This document shows, piece after piece, positions 17,518-26,147 of a stretch of 64,000 nucleotides of DNA. The stretch is from Pseudomonas mandelii. Lineage in GTDB: Bacteria > Pseudomonadota > Gammaproteobacteria > Pseudomonadales > Pseudomonadaceae. A program made the position numbers and the translations under genes. A model generated the notes under the pieces. It saw only the letters and a program-made list of their open reading frames with translations. It had not been told where the DNA came from and searched no databases. The stretch's first letter is position 1; every line of letters begins with the position of its first letter. The stretch is taken from NCBI RefSeq assembly GCF_006438925.1, contig NZ_RCZA01000014.1, positions 99,084 through 163,083 of the forward strand, given 5' to 3'.

Positions 17518-19628
17518 GCCGGAAGCTCCGCAGGGTAGTGGCTGTGCTGACGCGCCACGGCCTTTTCGATGGTGGAGCGGGGCAGCACGCCGCTGTCGAC
17601 CAGATAGTCGCCGATGCGTCCGTGACGCTGCGGGCGGTACTGCAACATGGCGCGATTGAATACGTCGCGATCCAGCAGGCCCGTTTCGATCAACAAGTCA
17701 CCCAGCAGTGGCGCGCGGGCATCCGGCACGGACTGGCCTTCGCGCACGTTCAGTTGACGTAATTGCGCGACGATTTCGCTTTCCCGGGCAATCAGCTGCA
17801 CCGGTTCGCTGCCCAGTACCTCGCTGACTTGTTGCAGACCTTCGGCCGGCAACGGGCTGGCCACGGCAAGTTGTACTCGGCCCTCGGCATTCAAGCCAAC
17901 CGGCACCACGCGCCAGCGCAGCGCGAATTCATCGTCCAGGGTAGGGGTCGACGCCTGTGCCTTGCTGGCCACATCGAACACCCGCGGCAGATCGTTCTGG
18001 AAGGCTATGGCTTCCGCCAGTGTCTCGTCGTCCAGCCAGCCATTGCTGAGCAAGATCCGTCCCAATGGCATGTGCCGGGTTTTCTGTTCGTCGAGCGCGC
18101 TTTGCAGGTCGGTTTCGTTGATCGCCTGCCAGGACAGCAACACGCTGCCCAACTTGCGCGGTGCGAAGGCAACTAGGTCGGTGGACGGGAAGTCGTGCAT
18201 GGTCTTGTCCCACACCAGTTTGCGGTTCATTACCTTGCCGACGATGAACATGCGCCAGGCGCGTGATGCAGCCATGAAGTTGACAAAGTTGCCCACCACC
18301 ATGCGCGGGATGGACAGCAATCCATGCTGCCAACCGTATAAGACGGTGGTGAAATAGCAGCGGTGCGCGATACGCCAGGCCAGCGCGATACCGTTGGCCA
18401 GCAGCAGGTATTTGATGAAACCGTTGGTTTCAAACGGCGTCGGGAAGCTCACATCCCACAGGCCACTCTGGCGCAGGATGATCAGGCCCAGCAGCTGCAC
18501 CAGAATCACGTAGGCGATGATGCTGACGAACGCCGTCACCACGCCCTTGCGGTCACGAAACAGCAGATAACGGTTGGCCAGCGAACCATTCCAGCCCATT
18601 TGCTCCCAGCCTTGCAGGCCGATGCCCAGCGTCCAGCGGGCTTTCTGGCGGAATGCGGTACGGAATGTATCGGGAAAGAATTCCCGCACGCACAACGGCA
18701 TCTTCAGGGTCGATTCGTAAGGTTTGCGAAACCAGGATTTACGCAGCACGCGAAACTGCACCGGGAAGCGCACGAAGATCGCGTTCATGCCGACCTTGGC
18801 CAGGCGTGCGCCGACGTCATAGTCCTCGGTGAGGCTGTCCGTGTTGAACGGCTGGTTCTGGGTTTCCCCGGCCAGCACTCGCAGGGCTCGGTGGGAGAAA
18901 CAGGTGCCAACCCCGGCAGACGGCACCGTGTCGGTCATGCTTTCACGCACGACCAAATCCTTGCCATGCCATTCGGCGAATTCGTCCATGTAGGTGCCCG
19001 CCACCCATTCGTACCAGTTGCGTTCCAGCGAAACCACGGGCAGCTGAATCATGTCCTTGCGCGGCAGCAAGTAATTGAACAGCCGCAATTCCAGCGGGTG
19101 CAGTACGTCCTCGCTGTCGTGCAATACGACGCCGGCGAAGGTCATGCCGTGGGTTTTCTCGTGCAGGAAGATCGCCTGGATCACCCAGTTCAGGCAGTCG
19201 GCCTTGCAGGTTGGCCCGGCATGCGGGACTTCCACGCGATGCAGCTGCTTGTAGCGCCGACGCATGCGTTCCACTTCATCGATGGTGCGCTGGTCATTGA
19301 TGTAGGTGCCGACGAAGACGACATAGTTCTGGTAATCCAGGGTCGACACCATGTTCTCGATCATCGGTGCGATGACGTCATATTCCAGCCAGGCCGGGAC
19401 CATGATCGCCAACGGCTGTTCATCCCGGGCCATCAGTTGCTCGGCGGTCAGCGGCCTATATTTGCGACCCACGGTGAACTTGCGAAACAGGCGGCGAGAC
19501 CAGTACCACAGGTCAATGAACAAATCGTCCAGGCTGGAGATCAGGATCAGCACCGCGATCACGATGGTCGAGATTTCCAGGAAACTGTAGTAGTGGGCCA
19601 GCCAATAGGGCCAATAAAGCGACGTCAT
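17514..19628 (-). CDS. nfrB: NfrB-like family 2 glycosyltransferase with C-terminal c-di-GMP-binding MshEN repeats
   Basis: 704 residues with membrane segments at about 14-32 and a cluster at about 365-450. The GT2 catalytic core shows VVLHDSEDVLHP (acidic metal/nucleotide motif), TDSLTEDYDVGARL (TED) and RQKARWTLGIGLQGW (Q/RxxRW), so it is a processive synthase. After about 480 come MshEN/GspE_N-type motifs of the form LGxxLxxxGxLxxxxLxxAxxxQ: KLGSVLLSWQAINETDL, PLGRILLSNGWLDDETLAEA, LLGDLLIETGLLDRDVF and RIGDYLVDSGVLPRSTIEKA. Such motifs bind c-di-GMP. In E. coli, NfrB is reported to make a ManNAc-containing glycan controlled by c-di-GMP. With wecB in the same operon, UDP-ManNAc is the likely donor. 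Confidence 0.9.
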   Translation of the reverse strand: MTSLYWPYWLAHYYSFLEISTIVIAVLILISSLDDLFIDLWYWSRRLFRKFTVGRKYRPLTAEQLMARDEQPLAIMVPAWLEYDVIAPMIENMVSTLDYQNYVVFVGTYINDQRTIDEVERMRRRYKQLHRVEVPHAGPTCKADCLNWVIQAIFLHEKTHGMTFAGVVLHDSEDVLHPLELRLFNYLLPRKDMIQLPVVSLERNWYEWVAGTYMDEFAEWHGKDLVVRESMTDTVPSAGVGTCFSHRALRVLAGETQNQPFNTDSLTEDYDVGARLAKVGMNAIFVRFPVQFRVLRKSWFRKPYESTLKMPLCVREFFPDTFRTAFRQKARWTLGIGLQGWEQMGWNGSLANRYLLFRDRKGVVTAFVSIIAYVILVQLLGLIILRQSGLWDVSFPTPFETNGFIKYLLLANGIALAWRIAHRCYFTTVLYGWQHGLLSIPRMVVGNFVNFMAASRAWRMFIVGKVMNRKLVWDKTMHDFPSTDLVAFAPRKLGSVLLSWQAINETDLQSALDEQKTRHMPLGRILLSNGWLDDETLAEAIAFQNDLPRVFDVASKAQASTPTLDDEFALRWRVVPVGLNAEGRVQLAVASPLPAEGLQQVSEVLGSEPVQLIARESEIVAQLRQLNVREGQSVPDARAPLLGDLLIETGLLDRDVFNRAMLQYRPQRHGRIGDYLVDSGVLPRSTIEKAVARQHSHYPAELPA

Positions 19629-19640
19629 CGGAAGGTTCCG

Positions 19641-21854
19641 TTACTGGCGATTGCGACGGGCGTTACGGCCGGCCAGCAACAGGATGAGGACCAACAGAAT
19701 GCCACCCGGAATCAGCCACAACAGCGACGGTGAGCGCCAGGCGTCCAGGCCCTTGGGTTCTTCGTTGTCGATCAGTTGGCTGCCACTTGGGTCCTGAGTG
19801 TCGAAGGTGGTCAGTGCACCGTTGTCACCGAGGATGGCCACGTCGCCGCGGGTCAGCAGAATCTGCCTAGCAAAGCGGGGCGCGTCATTGCCCAGGGCGC
19901 GATAGACCAGACCGTGCTGGCCGCCGGCATCCACCACTTGCAACGAGGCCAGGTGGTTGAGGGGATGCACGTCCAGCAGCACCTGATCCTTGTGATTGAT
20001 GCGCAGGCGACCCTGCTCATCGACCTGCACCGACTCTTTGCTGTCCTTGATCGGCAGCTCGAAGGCGAGGAAGGCTTTGTCCGGTGCGACCAAGGCTTTC
20101 GGGTCGGCACTGACGTTCAGTTGCGCCCGCAGCGGCGAAACACCGGCGGCGTCAGCCACCGAAATCACGTGTGGCAAGCTGCTCGCTGGATGCTCGAGGT
20201 AGGCCTGTGGCACGAGGATTTGCGCGTCCATGGCAAAGCGCGCGGCCATGCCGGAGAAGTCATCACCCAGGGCAGTTTTATCCAGCACGATGTGGCTGGT
20301 CGGCAGCACCGAGACCGGGAAGGCCTGTGGCGTTTCCAGGCAACGATCACTGACCGGCTGACGCTGGAACGACACGCGCAAAACGTTCTTCGAACCCAGG
20401 GCGTAACGCGGGATATGGGCTTCGATGCGTTGCTGTTCACCGTTGGCCACGAGCTGTTGCGCGCCAATCAGGTAATCGTTGAGAAACAGCGAGGCCACCG
20501 GCGCGGTGTCCGATGCACCGGGTGCGGCAGACACATCGACTACCGCCTTCACCGGCAGACGACCGTCGTAAGCCACGCTGCCTAGAGGGAACGAAGTGCT
20601 CCAGTCGGATTTGGCCAGCACGTCAATGGCGCCGGGGTTACCACCCAGGCGCGACAAGGCCACACGACCGTCGGCGCTCAAGGGCATTTGTGCTTCGCTG
20701 ACGGTCAATTGGCGGCTGCGTGCCAGTGCGTTCCAGGCCGTGCTGAACAGGGCCAGCGCCTTACCGGTTGCTTGCGGCGCGATCATCAGCACCGGGCGGG
20801 TGCCCAGCAATGCCAGGCGCACGTTGTCAGTGCCGGTGGCGGCCAGACCTGCATTGATATGCCGCTCACGCCATTGCGTGAAGGCGTTGGCGGCTGTGGG
20901 GTCGAGGCCTTGAACCTGGCTCTGCAACGCGTCCAGCGATTCGTTGACGGCTTTGAGCAGTTGCGGGTCGTTGATTGCCAGATCCGCCTGGACGTTCGGG
21001 GTCTGGCCCAACATCAACACCGCACCGATTTGCGCCGGGTTGGCCAGAACGTGCGGGCCTTTGCCATTGAGGCTGGCGAACGCTGGAATAGCCAGCAGTT
21101 CGGCCGGGATGCGCAGGCTGGTCAGGTCGACTGTGTCCTGTACGGCGGGGAAGGGCAGAACGCGGCTGTGCTTGCCAATCCGCTTCAGTGCGACACCAAG
21201 ACGCCAGGCCGCATCGTAGCTGTCGGCTGACAAGGTGCCCGGCGCGACCATGATTCCCGGCTTGCCGGGCAATGCCGTCCAGGCGGCGCCGACGTCCTGT
21301 AACTGGCTGGCGTCGTAGCTGTAATTGAGGCGGGTGTCCGGTTCGATACGCAATACATTGCCGATCGCGCGTTCGTCTTCGCACAGCACACGGGACACGA
21401 TTGACGACCAGGCAACTCCGAGGCGCAACGAGCCGTTTTCGCGTGCTTTCTTATCCACGCCGAGCGTGACGCTGGCGTCACCCTGGGGTTCGCTGAGCCC
21501 TTGCGCGCGCACCGGATAACCGTCCAGCGACAACAGCAGCGTGTTGCGACCGCCTTCGCCATTGAGGTAGCTGGCGTCGAAATTCAGTGTGGCATCCGTC
21601 AGCGGCACACCCGCCGGCACGGGCAGATACAGCTCGCGTCGGGCGTCGGTGGAGCCGAGGATGATCGGTGCATCGATCCCCAGATCGCTCAAGCGGATCT
21701 CACGCTCTTGTCGCGTGTCGGCGTTGAGTCGGTTGATCGCCTGGGTGAGCGGGCTGTCCGCGGCCAGGGCGAAAGTCGGCATGAGCGCGAGCAGGCTCAC
21801 GCCACAGGCAAGGGCGCTGAGCGTGCCCGTATGGATGGCAACGGAAGACTTCAT
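19641..21854 (-). CDS. BcsB-like periplasmic subunit of polysaccharide synthase
   Basis: 737 residues with a signal peptide (about 1-31, TFALAAD), a long beta-rich periplasmic part of alternating carbohydrate-binding and ferredoxin-like folds, and a single C-terminal membrane helix (SLLWLIPGGILLVLILLLA) followed by a short basic tail. This is the BcsB topology. BcsB anchors to cellulose synthase and guides the glucan through the periplasm. The gene ends 12 bases before nfrB, so it should dock on this NfrB-type synthase. E. coli nfrAB is not known to me to need a BcsB partner, so this is a distinguishing feature of the operon. There is no PilZ domain here, and none is expected, because NfrB carries the c-di-GMP sites. 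Confidence 0.85.
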   Translation of the reverse strand: MKSSVAIHTGTLSALACGVSLLALMPTFALAADSPLTQAINRLNADTRQEREIRLSDLGIDAPIILGSTDARRELYLPVPAGVPLTDATLNFDASYLNGEGGRNTLLLSLDGYPVRAQGLSEPQGDASVTLGVDKKARENGSLRLGVAWSSIVSRVLCEDERAIGNVLRIEPDTRLNYSYDASQLQDVGAAWTALPGKPGIMVAPGTLSADSYDAAWRLGVALKRIGKHSRVLPFPAVQDTVDLTSLRIPAELLAIPAFASLNGKGPHVLANPAQIGAVLMLGQTPNVQADLAINDPQLLKAVNESLDALQSQVQGLDPTAANAFTQWRERHINAGLAATGTDNVRLALLGTRPVLMIAPQATGKALALFSTAWNALARSRQLTVSEAQMPLSADGRVALSRLGGNPGAIDVLAKSDWSTSFPLGSVAYDGRLPVKAVVDVSAAPGASDTAPVASLFLNDYLIGAQQLVANGEQQRIEAHIPRYALGSKNVLRVSFQRQPVSDRCLETPQAFPVSVLPTSHIVLDKTALGDDFSGMAARFAMDAQILVPQAYLEHPASSLPHVISVADAAGVSPLRAQLNVSADPKALVAPDKAFLAFELPIKDSKESVQVDEQGRLRINHKDQVLLDVHPLNHLASLQVVDAGGQHGLVYRALGNDAPRFARQILLTRGDVAILGDNGALTTFDTQDPSGSQLIDNEEPKGLDAWRSPSLLWLIPGGILLVLILLLAGRNARRNRQ

Positions 21855-21895
21855 TCAGGTAGATCTCGAGCTGATAAGGGGAGGAGCGGTTTGGT

Positions 21896-23206
21896 TTATA
21901 AAGATGTGAAAGCCGGGAGACTTTTCTCGGGTACAGCTAGCCCTGACGGGTGGTGCTGGAACTTGGGCAATCGCACCCCAGTTACGACGAAATCATCGAC
22001 CGGGCGCCCCATCAGGGCATCGACGATGCGCGCACTGGCCTTGCCATCGCCGTAGGGGTTGGCCGCCTGGGAGCATCGGTGCCACAGCAGGTCGTCATCG
22101 AACAGTGCGTTGACGCCAGCGATGATCGAGTCCGGCGAGGTGCCGACCAGCCGAACGGTGCCCGCGGCGACAGCTTCGGGGCGCTCAGTCACATCGCGCA
22201 TGACCAGCACCGGTTTGCCCAGCGACGGCGCTTCTTCCTGCACGCCACCGGAGTCGGTGAGGATCACATGCGCACGTTGCATCAGGCGCACGAAGGCCAG
22301 GTAGTCCAGCGGCTTGATCAAGTGCACGTTGGGCAGATCGCCCAGCTGCTCGGTGACCGGGCCCATGACATTGGGGTTCAAGTGCACCGGATAGACGATC
22401 TGGATATCCGTGCGCCGGGCCAGATGGCTCAGGGCCTTGCAGATATCCAGGAAGCCTTCGCCGAAGTTTTCCCGGCGATGCCCGGTCACCAGCAGAACCT
22501 TGCGGCCGGCTTGCAGGAACGAGAACTGTTGGTCCAGGCTTGCCCGCAGGTCAGCGTCTTGCTCAATGCGCCGCGCCGTCATCTGCAAAGCGTCAATCAC
22601 CGTATTGCCGGTCACGAAGGCGCGACCTTGAAGGCGTTCGTCGAGCAGGTTTTGACGCGATTCGTGGGTCGGCGCAAACAACATGTCCGCACTGAGGTCG
22701 ATGCAGCGGCGGTTCATTTCTTCCGGCCACGGGCTGTAGATATCGCCGGTTCGCAGTCCAGCTTCGACGTGACCGACCGGGATGCGTCGATGGAACGCAG
22801 CCATTGAGGCAACCATGGCCGAAGTGGTGTCGCCGTGTACCAGCACCCGGTCCGGGCGGGTCATTTCCAGCACGGGGTCAATCGCCCCGTAAAGCGCCGC
22901 GGTCAACGAGTTGAGCGACTGGTGCGGCGTCATCACATCGAGGGTGTAATCGGCCTTGAGGTCGAACAGATCCAGTACCTGCTTAAGCATGCTTTGATGT
23001 TGGCCGGTGATGCATATCTGCGAATGAATGCCTGGTTCCGCAGCGAGGGCTTTGACTAAAGGCGCCATCTTGATGGCTTCTGGGCGGGTACCGAAGATCG
23101 AAAGGATTTTAATCCTTGAATGATGGCGAGCGATGATGTCTTCCTTGCGCAGTTTTAGTGCGCAGCACAACAACGACCCAAGTTTTATTGAACTTGAGCG
23201 CGCCAT
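21896..23206 (-). CDS. wecB: UDP-N-acetylglucosamine 2-epimerase (non-hydrolysing)
   Basis: Converts UDP-GlcNAc to UDP-ManNAc. The core from KILSIFGTRPEAIKMAPL to the end shows all family landmarks: VHGDTTSAMVASMAAFHRRIPVGHVEAGLRTGD, PWPEEMNRRCID, GHRRENFGEG and LTDSGGVQEEAPSLGKPVLVMR with TERPEAV. The family is about 375 residues long, and the region before KILSI is an unconserved stretch. I give the ATG at 23206, but neither it nor the upstream GTG at 23260 has a good ribosome binding site, so the true start may lie closer to the core. It is the first gene of the operon, 41 bases before the BcsB-like gene, and presumably supplies donor sugar to the NfrB-type synthase. A housekeeping wecB paralogue may exist elsewhere. 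Confidence 0.93.
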   Translation of the reverse strand: MARSSSIKLGSLLCCALKLRKEDIIARHHSRIKILSIFGTRPEAIKMAPLVKALAAEPGIHSQICITGQHQSMLKQVLDLFDLKADYTLDVMTPHQSLNSLTAALYGAIDPVLEMTRPDRVLVHGDTTSAMVASMAAFHRRIPVGHVEAGLRTGDIYSPWPEEMNRRCIDLSADMLFAPTHESRQNLLDERLQGRAFVTGNTVIDALQMTARRIEQDADLRASLDQQFSFLQAGRKVLLVTGHRRENFGEGFLDICKALSHLARRTDIQIVYPVHLNPNVMGPVTEQLGDLPNVHLIKPLDYLAFVRLMQRAHVILTDSGGVQEEAPSLGKPVLVMRDVTERPEAVAAGTVRLVGTSPDSIIAGVNALFDDDLLWHRCSQAANPYGDGKASARIVDALMGRPVDDFVVTGVRLPKFQHHPSGLAVPEKSLPAFTSL

Positions 23207-24175
23207 CGTTATTTGAATTGAGTAAAGACCGGGACAATCAGCGTGAGATCTGATGTTCACTTCATGTGAGGTGGTGCGCTGCCCAAGAACCCGGAACCGG
23301 CCGGATTATTAGCATTGATAGCGAATATTTCAAAGCGTTATATGTGTAATTCGTTTTAATGATTAGCAGTTGAAACTTTTATGTTTGTGGTCGGTCTTGT
23401 TTAGTTTTTCATGATTTTAAGAAGGTTTTTCCTATTATTACTATGCATTTAACTCATTGTTTTTTATGACTATTATTTTTTTTATCCCCGTTCGTCAGCT
23501 TTAATGAATTATTCATTCGTTATAACGGTCGCGATCAACGCGCTTGCGGTCTGGATTTCTAGCGTGAGGGTTATGATAGTCACTGAACTGACGCCTGTAT
23601 ATTGTCATGATGCAATAAGTGTTATTTCGGACTAATAAATGAATTTCCCCTCTGTCTTCAATTATTGATAAGCCCTCCGCCTATATTGGTCAGGCAGATA
23701 ACTCGAAGAAGGGGATCTTTGAGTCACCCATAACAGTGAAGCAACATTCCATCTTCCACCGTTATAAATCGCTTGATCGGTGATTGTTCAGGGCTTTCGT
23801 GCGAGGGAGAACCATGCCATCGGCACGCCTCCAGGCATTTTGTACCGGGATTGCGCATGTGGCGCCGCGGCGAGGATGCCGGTTACCTCGGCGCAAGGGT
23901 AGATTGGGTATTCCCAACCACCGGAGGATGCGCAAGCAAGTCTGGTCCTGCTCTGGGGTGGGGAAGGGCAATAAAAGCATCTCAGCCTGCCGGCAGGCAG
24001 CATATGGAGCTGCTAGTGTTAAGTCCGCATGCCGTCAAAGTCTCTGCAGTCGGGTAGGTGTGAGCCGCAGTTTTGTACGTGACCAAGCCCTGCACCTGCC
24101 GCTGTTGGTCGTTGGCAGCGGTGTAATCCAAGATCTTCCTGATCCATCGAATGGCACTTAATCGAGGAAAAAATC
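23207..24175. other. AT-rich regulatory region and scarred intergenic segment
   Basis: The region from about 23280 to 23640 is strikingly AT-rich for this genome (long T/A runs such as around 23395-23490). It lies upstream of the minus-strand exopolysaccharide operon, so it is the probable promoter and silencer region (MvaT/H-NS or AmrZ-type targets would suit such DNA). From 23760 to 24060 composition returns to normal with only short open frames and a salicylate-hydroxylase scar at 23860-23895. wrbA's own promoter must lie in the last 100 bases. Confidence 0.5.
23860..23895 (+). pseudogene. Short relic of a salicylate-hydroxylase (NahG-type) gene
   Basis: Twelve codons read WRRGEDAGYLGA, identical in protein to residues encoded at 29163-29198 inside the NahG-type gene of this window. 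Six of the twelve codons differ, all at synonymous positions (for example CGC/CGT, GAG/GAA, TAC/TAT). That pattern indicates former coding descent from a diverged relative rather than a recent copy. Similarity stops on both sides, so only a scrap remains. It is too short to be sure that it is not chance. Confidence 0.4.
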
Positions 24176-24778
24176 ATGGCGAAGGTACTGGTTCTCTATT
24201 ACTCAATGTACGGTCACCTCGAAACGATGGCTGGCGCAGTGGCCGAAGGCGCACGATCCGTCCCCGGCACCGACGTGACGCTCAAGCGTGTCGCCGAAAC
24301 CATCCCGGCCGAACAGGCAGCAGCCATTGGCGTCAAACTTGACCAGAAGGCTCCGGTGGCGACACCTGACGAGCTGGGCAATTACGATGCCATCATCTTT
24401 GGTACACCGACGCGCTTTGGCAATATGGCGGGACAGATGCGCACGTTTCTCGACCAGACCGGCGGACTGTGGATGAGCGGCGCGCTGGTCGGGAAAATCG
24501 GCAGTGTCTTTGCGTCGACCGGCACCCAGCACGGTGGTCAGGAAACCACTATTACGTCGTTCCACAGCACACTCCTGCATCAGGGGATGGTCATCGTGGG
24601 TGTGCCTTACACCTGCGCAGGGCTGACCAACATGAGCGAGATCACCGGCGGTACGCCCTATGGCGCGACCACCCTGGCAGGCGCCGACGGTAAACGGCAA
24701 CCGTCACAAAATGAACTGGATATTGCGCGTTTCCAAGGCAAACACGTCGCTGAGCTTGCAAAAAAGATCGCGGGTTAA
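24176..24778 (+). CDS. wrbA: NAD(P)H:quinone oxidoreductase WrbA
   Basis: 200-residue flavodoxin-like protein. The FMN phosphate loop is at the N-terminus (LYYSMYGHLETMA), followed by the WrbA-specific GTPTRFGNMAGQMRTFLDQTGGLW and GTQHGGQETT segments, and a C-terminus ending ARFQGKHVAELAKKIAG. Length is typical. WrbA forms tetramers and reduces quinones by two electrons, protecting against redox cycling. A good GAGGA site precedes the ATG. It stands alone, but lies near aromatic-catabolism genes where quinone-type intermediates may occur. Confidence 0.96.
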   Translation: MAKVLVLYYSMYGHLETMAGAVAEGARSVPGTDVTLKRVAETIPAEQAAAIGVKLDQKAPVATPDELGNYDAIIFGTPTRFGNMAGQMRTFLDQTGGLWMSGALVGKIGSVFASTGTQHGGQETTITSFHSTLLHQGMVIVGVPYTCAGLTNMSEITGGTPYGATTLAGADGKRQPSQNELDIARFQGKHVAELAKKIAG

Positions 24779-25279
24779 CGCAGCACGAAAATGGGCACAT
24801 GCTGCAGGACAGAGGTCGAGCTTCGCAGGCCTGTGTAACGCCGGGGCGGAGTTCACCACCGCGCTGCCAATGCTCGCGGTTGGCTTGGCGATTTCATTGA
24901 AGAAGACGTAAGCGTCTCTGGATTCAGAGGAGCGACGCTCTAACGAGGTCGCTCCTAATCCCGTCAGTCAAACTGACTCATTCGCCTTTTGCCTGATTGG
25001 GAAGGTTCGGTGGAGCAATCAGCCAGATACATCTGATATCCCCCGAGAATCGACTTAGGTCCCAGAAGGTGCGAGTGGTATGGGACTACTTTCTTGATGT
25101 GATTGGCACTCCGCCATACTGGAATGACTTGGGCGATGTTCAGCAATAGCTGCAAATCAGGTTAGAGTGTTCATCAATGTCTGTTCACAAGGGCCCTCCA
25201 CTCGATTCGCGTAGTCGCGCCAAGCGGTTCCAGCGAACGAACCGGGTAAAAAAACCGTATATCAATCGTTAGTTGAAGA
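24779..25279. other. Intergenic region with a 9-bp-arm stem-loop downstream of wrbA
   Basis: The arms AGGAGCGAC (24928-24936) and GTCGCTCCT (24948-24956) form a perfect 9-bp hairpin with an 11-base loop. No T-run follows, so it is at best a weak terminator or an RNA-stability element. A short open frame ends at 24911 (...AGAEFTTALPMLAVGLAISLKKT), and a minus-strand frame covers 24964-25155; neither resembles a family I know. No gene is called here. Confidence 0.4.
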
Positions 25280-25957
25280 ATGAATCGTCCGCTGTTTGTT
25301 TCTCTAGATGGGCCCAAAGGAACCGGCAAAACCACACTGTTGGAGGCCGTTACGAAAGTACTGAGGGCCGACAACAAAAAGGTGATCCGACTTTGCGAGA
25401 AAAAAAGCGATCCCTATAGGGGTGAAACAATGACCCTCGTGAACAAACTCGTCAGAAATCCCACCCGGGATTTGGAGTTCGGGGTTTGTGAGCGCTTTGC
25501 TGATAGTCGTGCCTGGATTTCCCAGCACGTGCTGGCTAAACAGCCACCAGGCAGCATCATCTTGATCGATCGCTGGTACCCGTCTGATGCCGCGTTTCGC
25601 CGGCTAATCCCGTTTGCAGAGATTCTACAGTTAAACATTGATCGAAACGTGCGAGTGCCGGACCTGCATGTCGGGGTTGTCACCACCCCTGATATTTCAT
25701 GGGCGAGGGCTGCGGCACGACGGCGTGGGCTGAGCAGTACTGTGATCCATAAGCTGGAAGAACATGTCGCTTGTACCAAGACGTTCGAGCGAGCGATTGC
25801 AGATCACGGCTGGGTTTTATGCCGGAATGAAGGAACGATCGAAGACGCAACGATGCAGGTGATTTCGGAGATCTATAGAGTCCTTCGATGCCCCATAGGC
25901 GAAGTTCACCGCGCCGGTCTTGATGCGGTTGAGATAGCCGTAGATATGGATCGTTAG
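25280..25957 (+). CDS. Thymidylate-kinase-like P-loop nucleotide kinase
   Basis: 225 residues. It opens PLFVSLDGPKGTGKTTLLEAV, with a Walker A/P-loop (GPKGTGKTT) near residues 10-18, then ERFADSRAWISQHVL and the DR motif LIDRWYPSDAAFRR that in dTMP kinases contacts the nucleotide. A lid-like Arg-rich stretch (WARAAARRRGLSS) follows. The fold is thymidylate/deoxynucleoside kinase type, but sequence details differ from the housekeeping Tmk, so the substrate is uncertain. The gene is solitary. Standalone tmk-like genes are common in Pseudomonas and their role is unclear. Confidence 0.7.
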   Translation: MNRPLFVSLDGPKGTGKTTLLEAVTKVLRADNKKVIRLCEKKSDPYRGETMTLVNKLVRNPTRDLEFGVCERFADSRAWISQHVLAKQPPGSIILIDRWYPSDAAFRRLIPFAEILQLNIDRNVRVPDLHVGVVTTPDISWARAAARRRGLSSTVIHKLEEHVACTKTFERAIADHGWVLCRNEGTIEDATMQVISEIYRVLRCPIGEVHRAGLDAVEIAVDMDR

Positions 25958-26147
25958 CAAGATCGAAGGGGGGATTTGTCGCCGCAACGGTAGCCGGTTG
26001 ACGCTTTGATCTGGGTGCCTGTCATCGAACTCTGAGCCGAAGCCGCCTACATGATCAGACGGTTCGAGCGGGTTGCTGGAGATAGGCCAAGAGGGCAACG
26101 CGTCTGCCTGGCGCAGACTGAGAAGTTACTGGGACTGAGGGAATGCC

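Noticed and set aside
18363..19733. 456-codon plus-strand frame opposite nfrB
   Set aside because: It mirrors a well-supported glycosyltransferase gene with all catalytic motifs; the product is His/Gln/Arg-rich noise typical of antisense frames.
24964..25155. Minus-strand 63-codon frame downstream of wrbA
   Set aside because: No start signal, no homology I can recognise, and not part of any operon.
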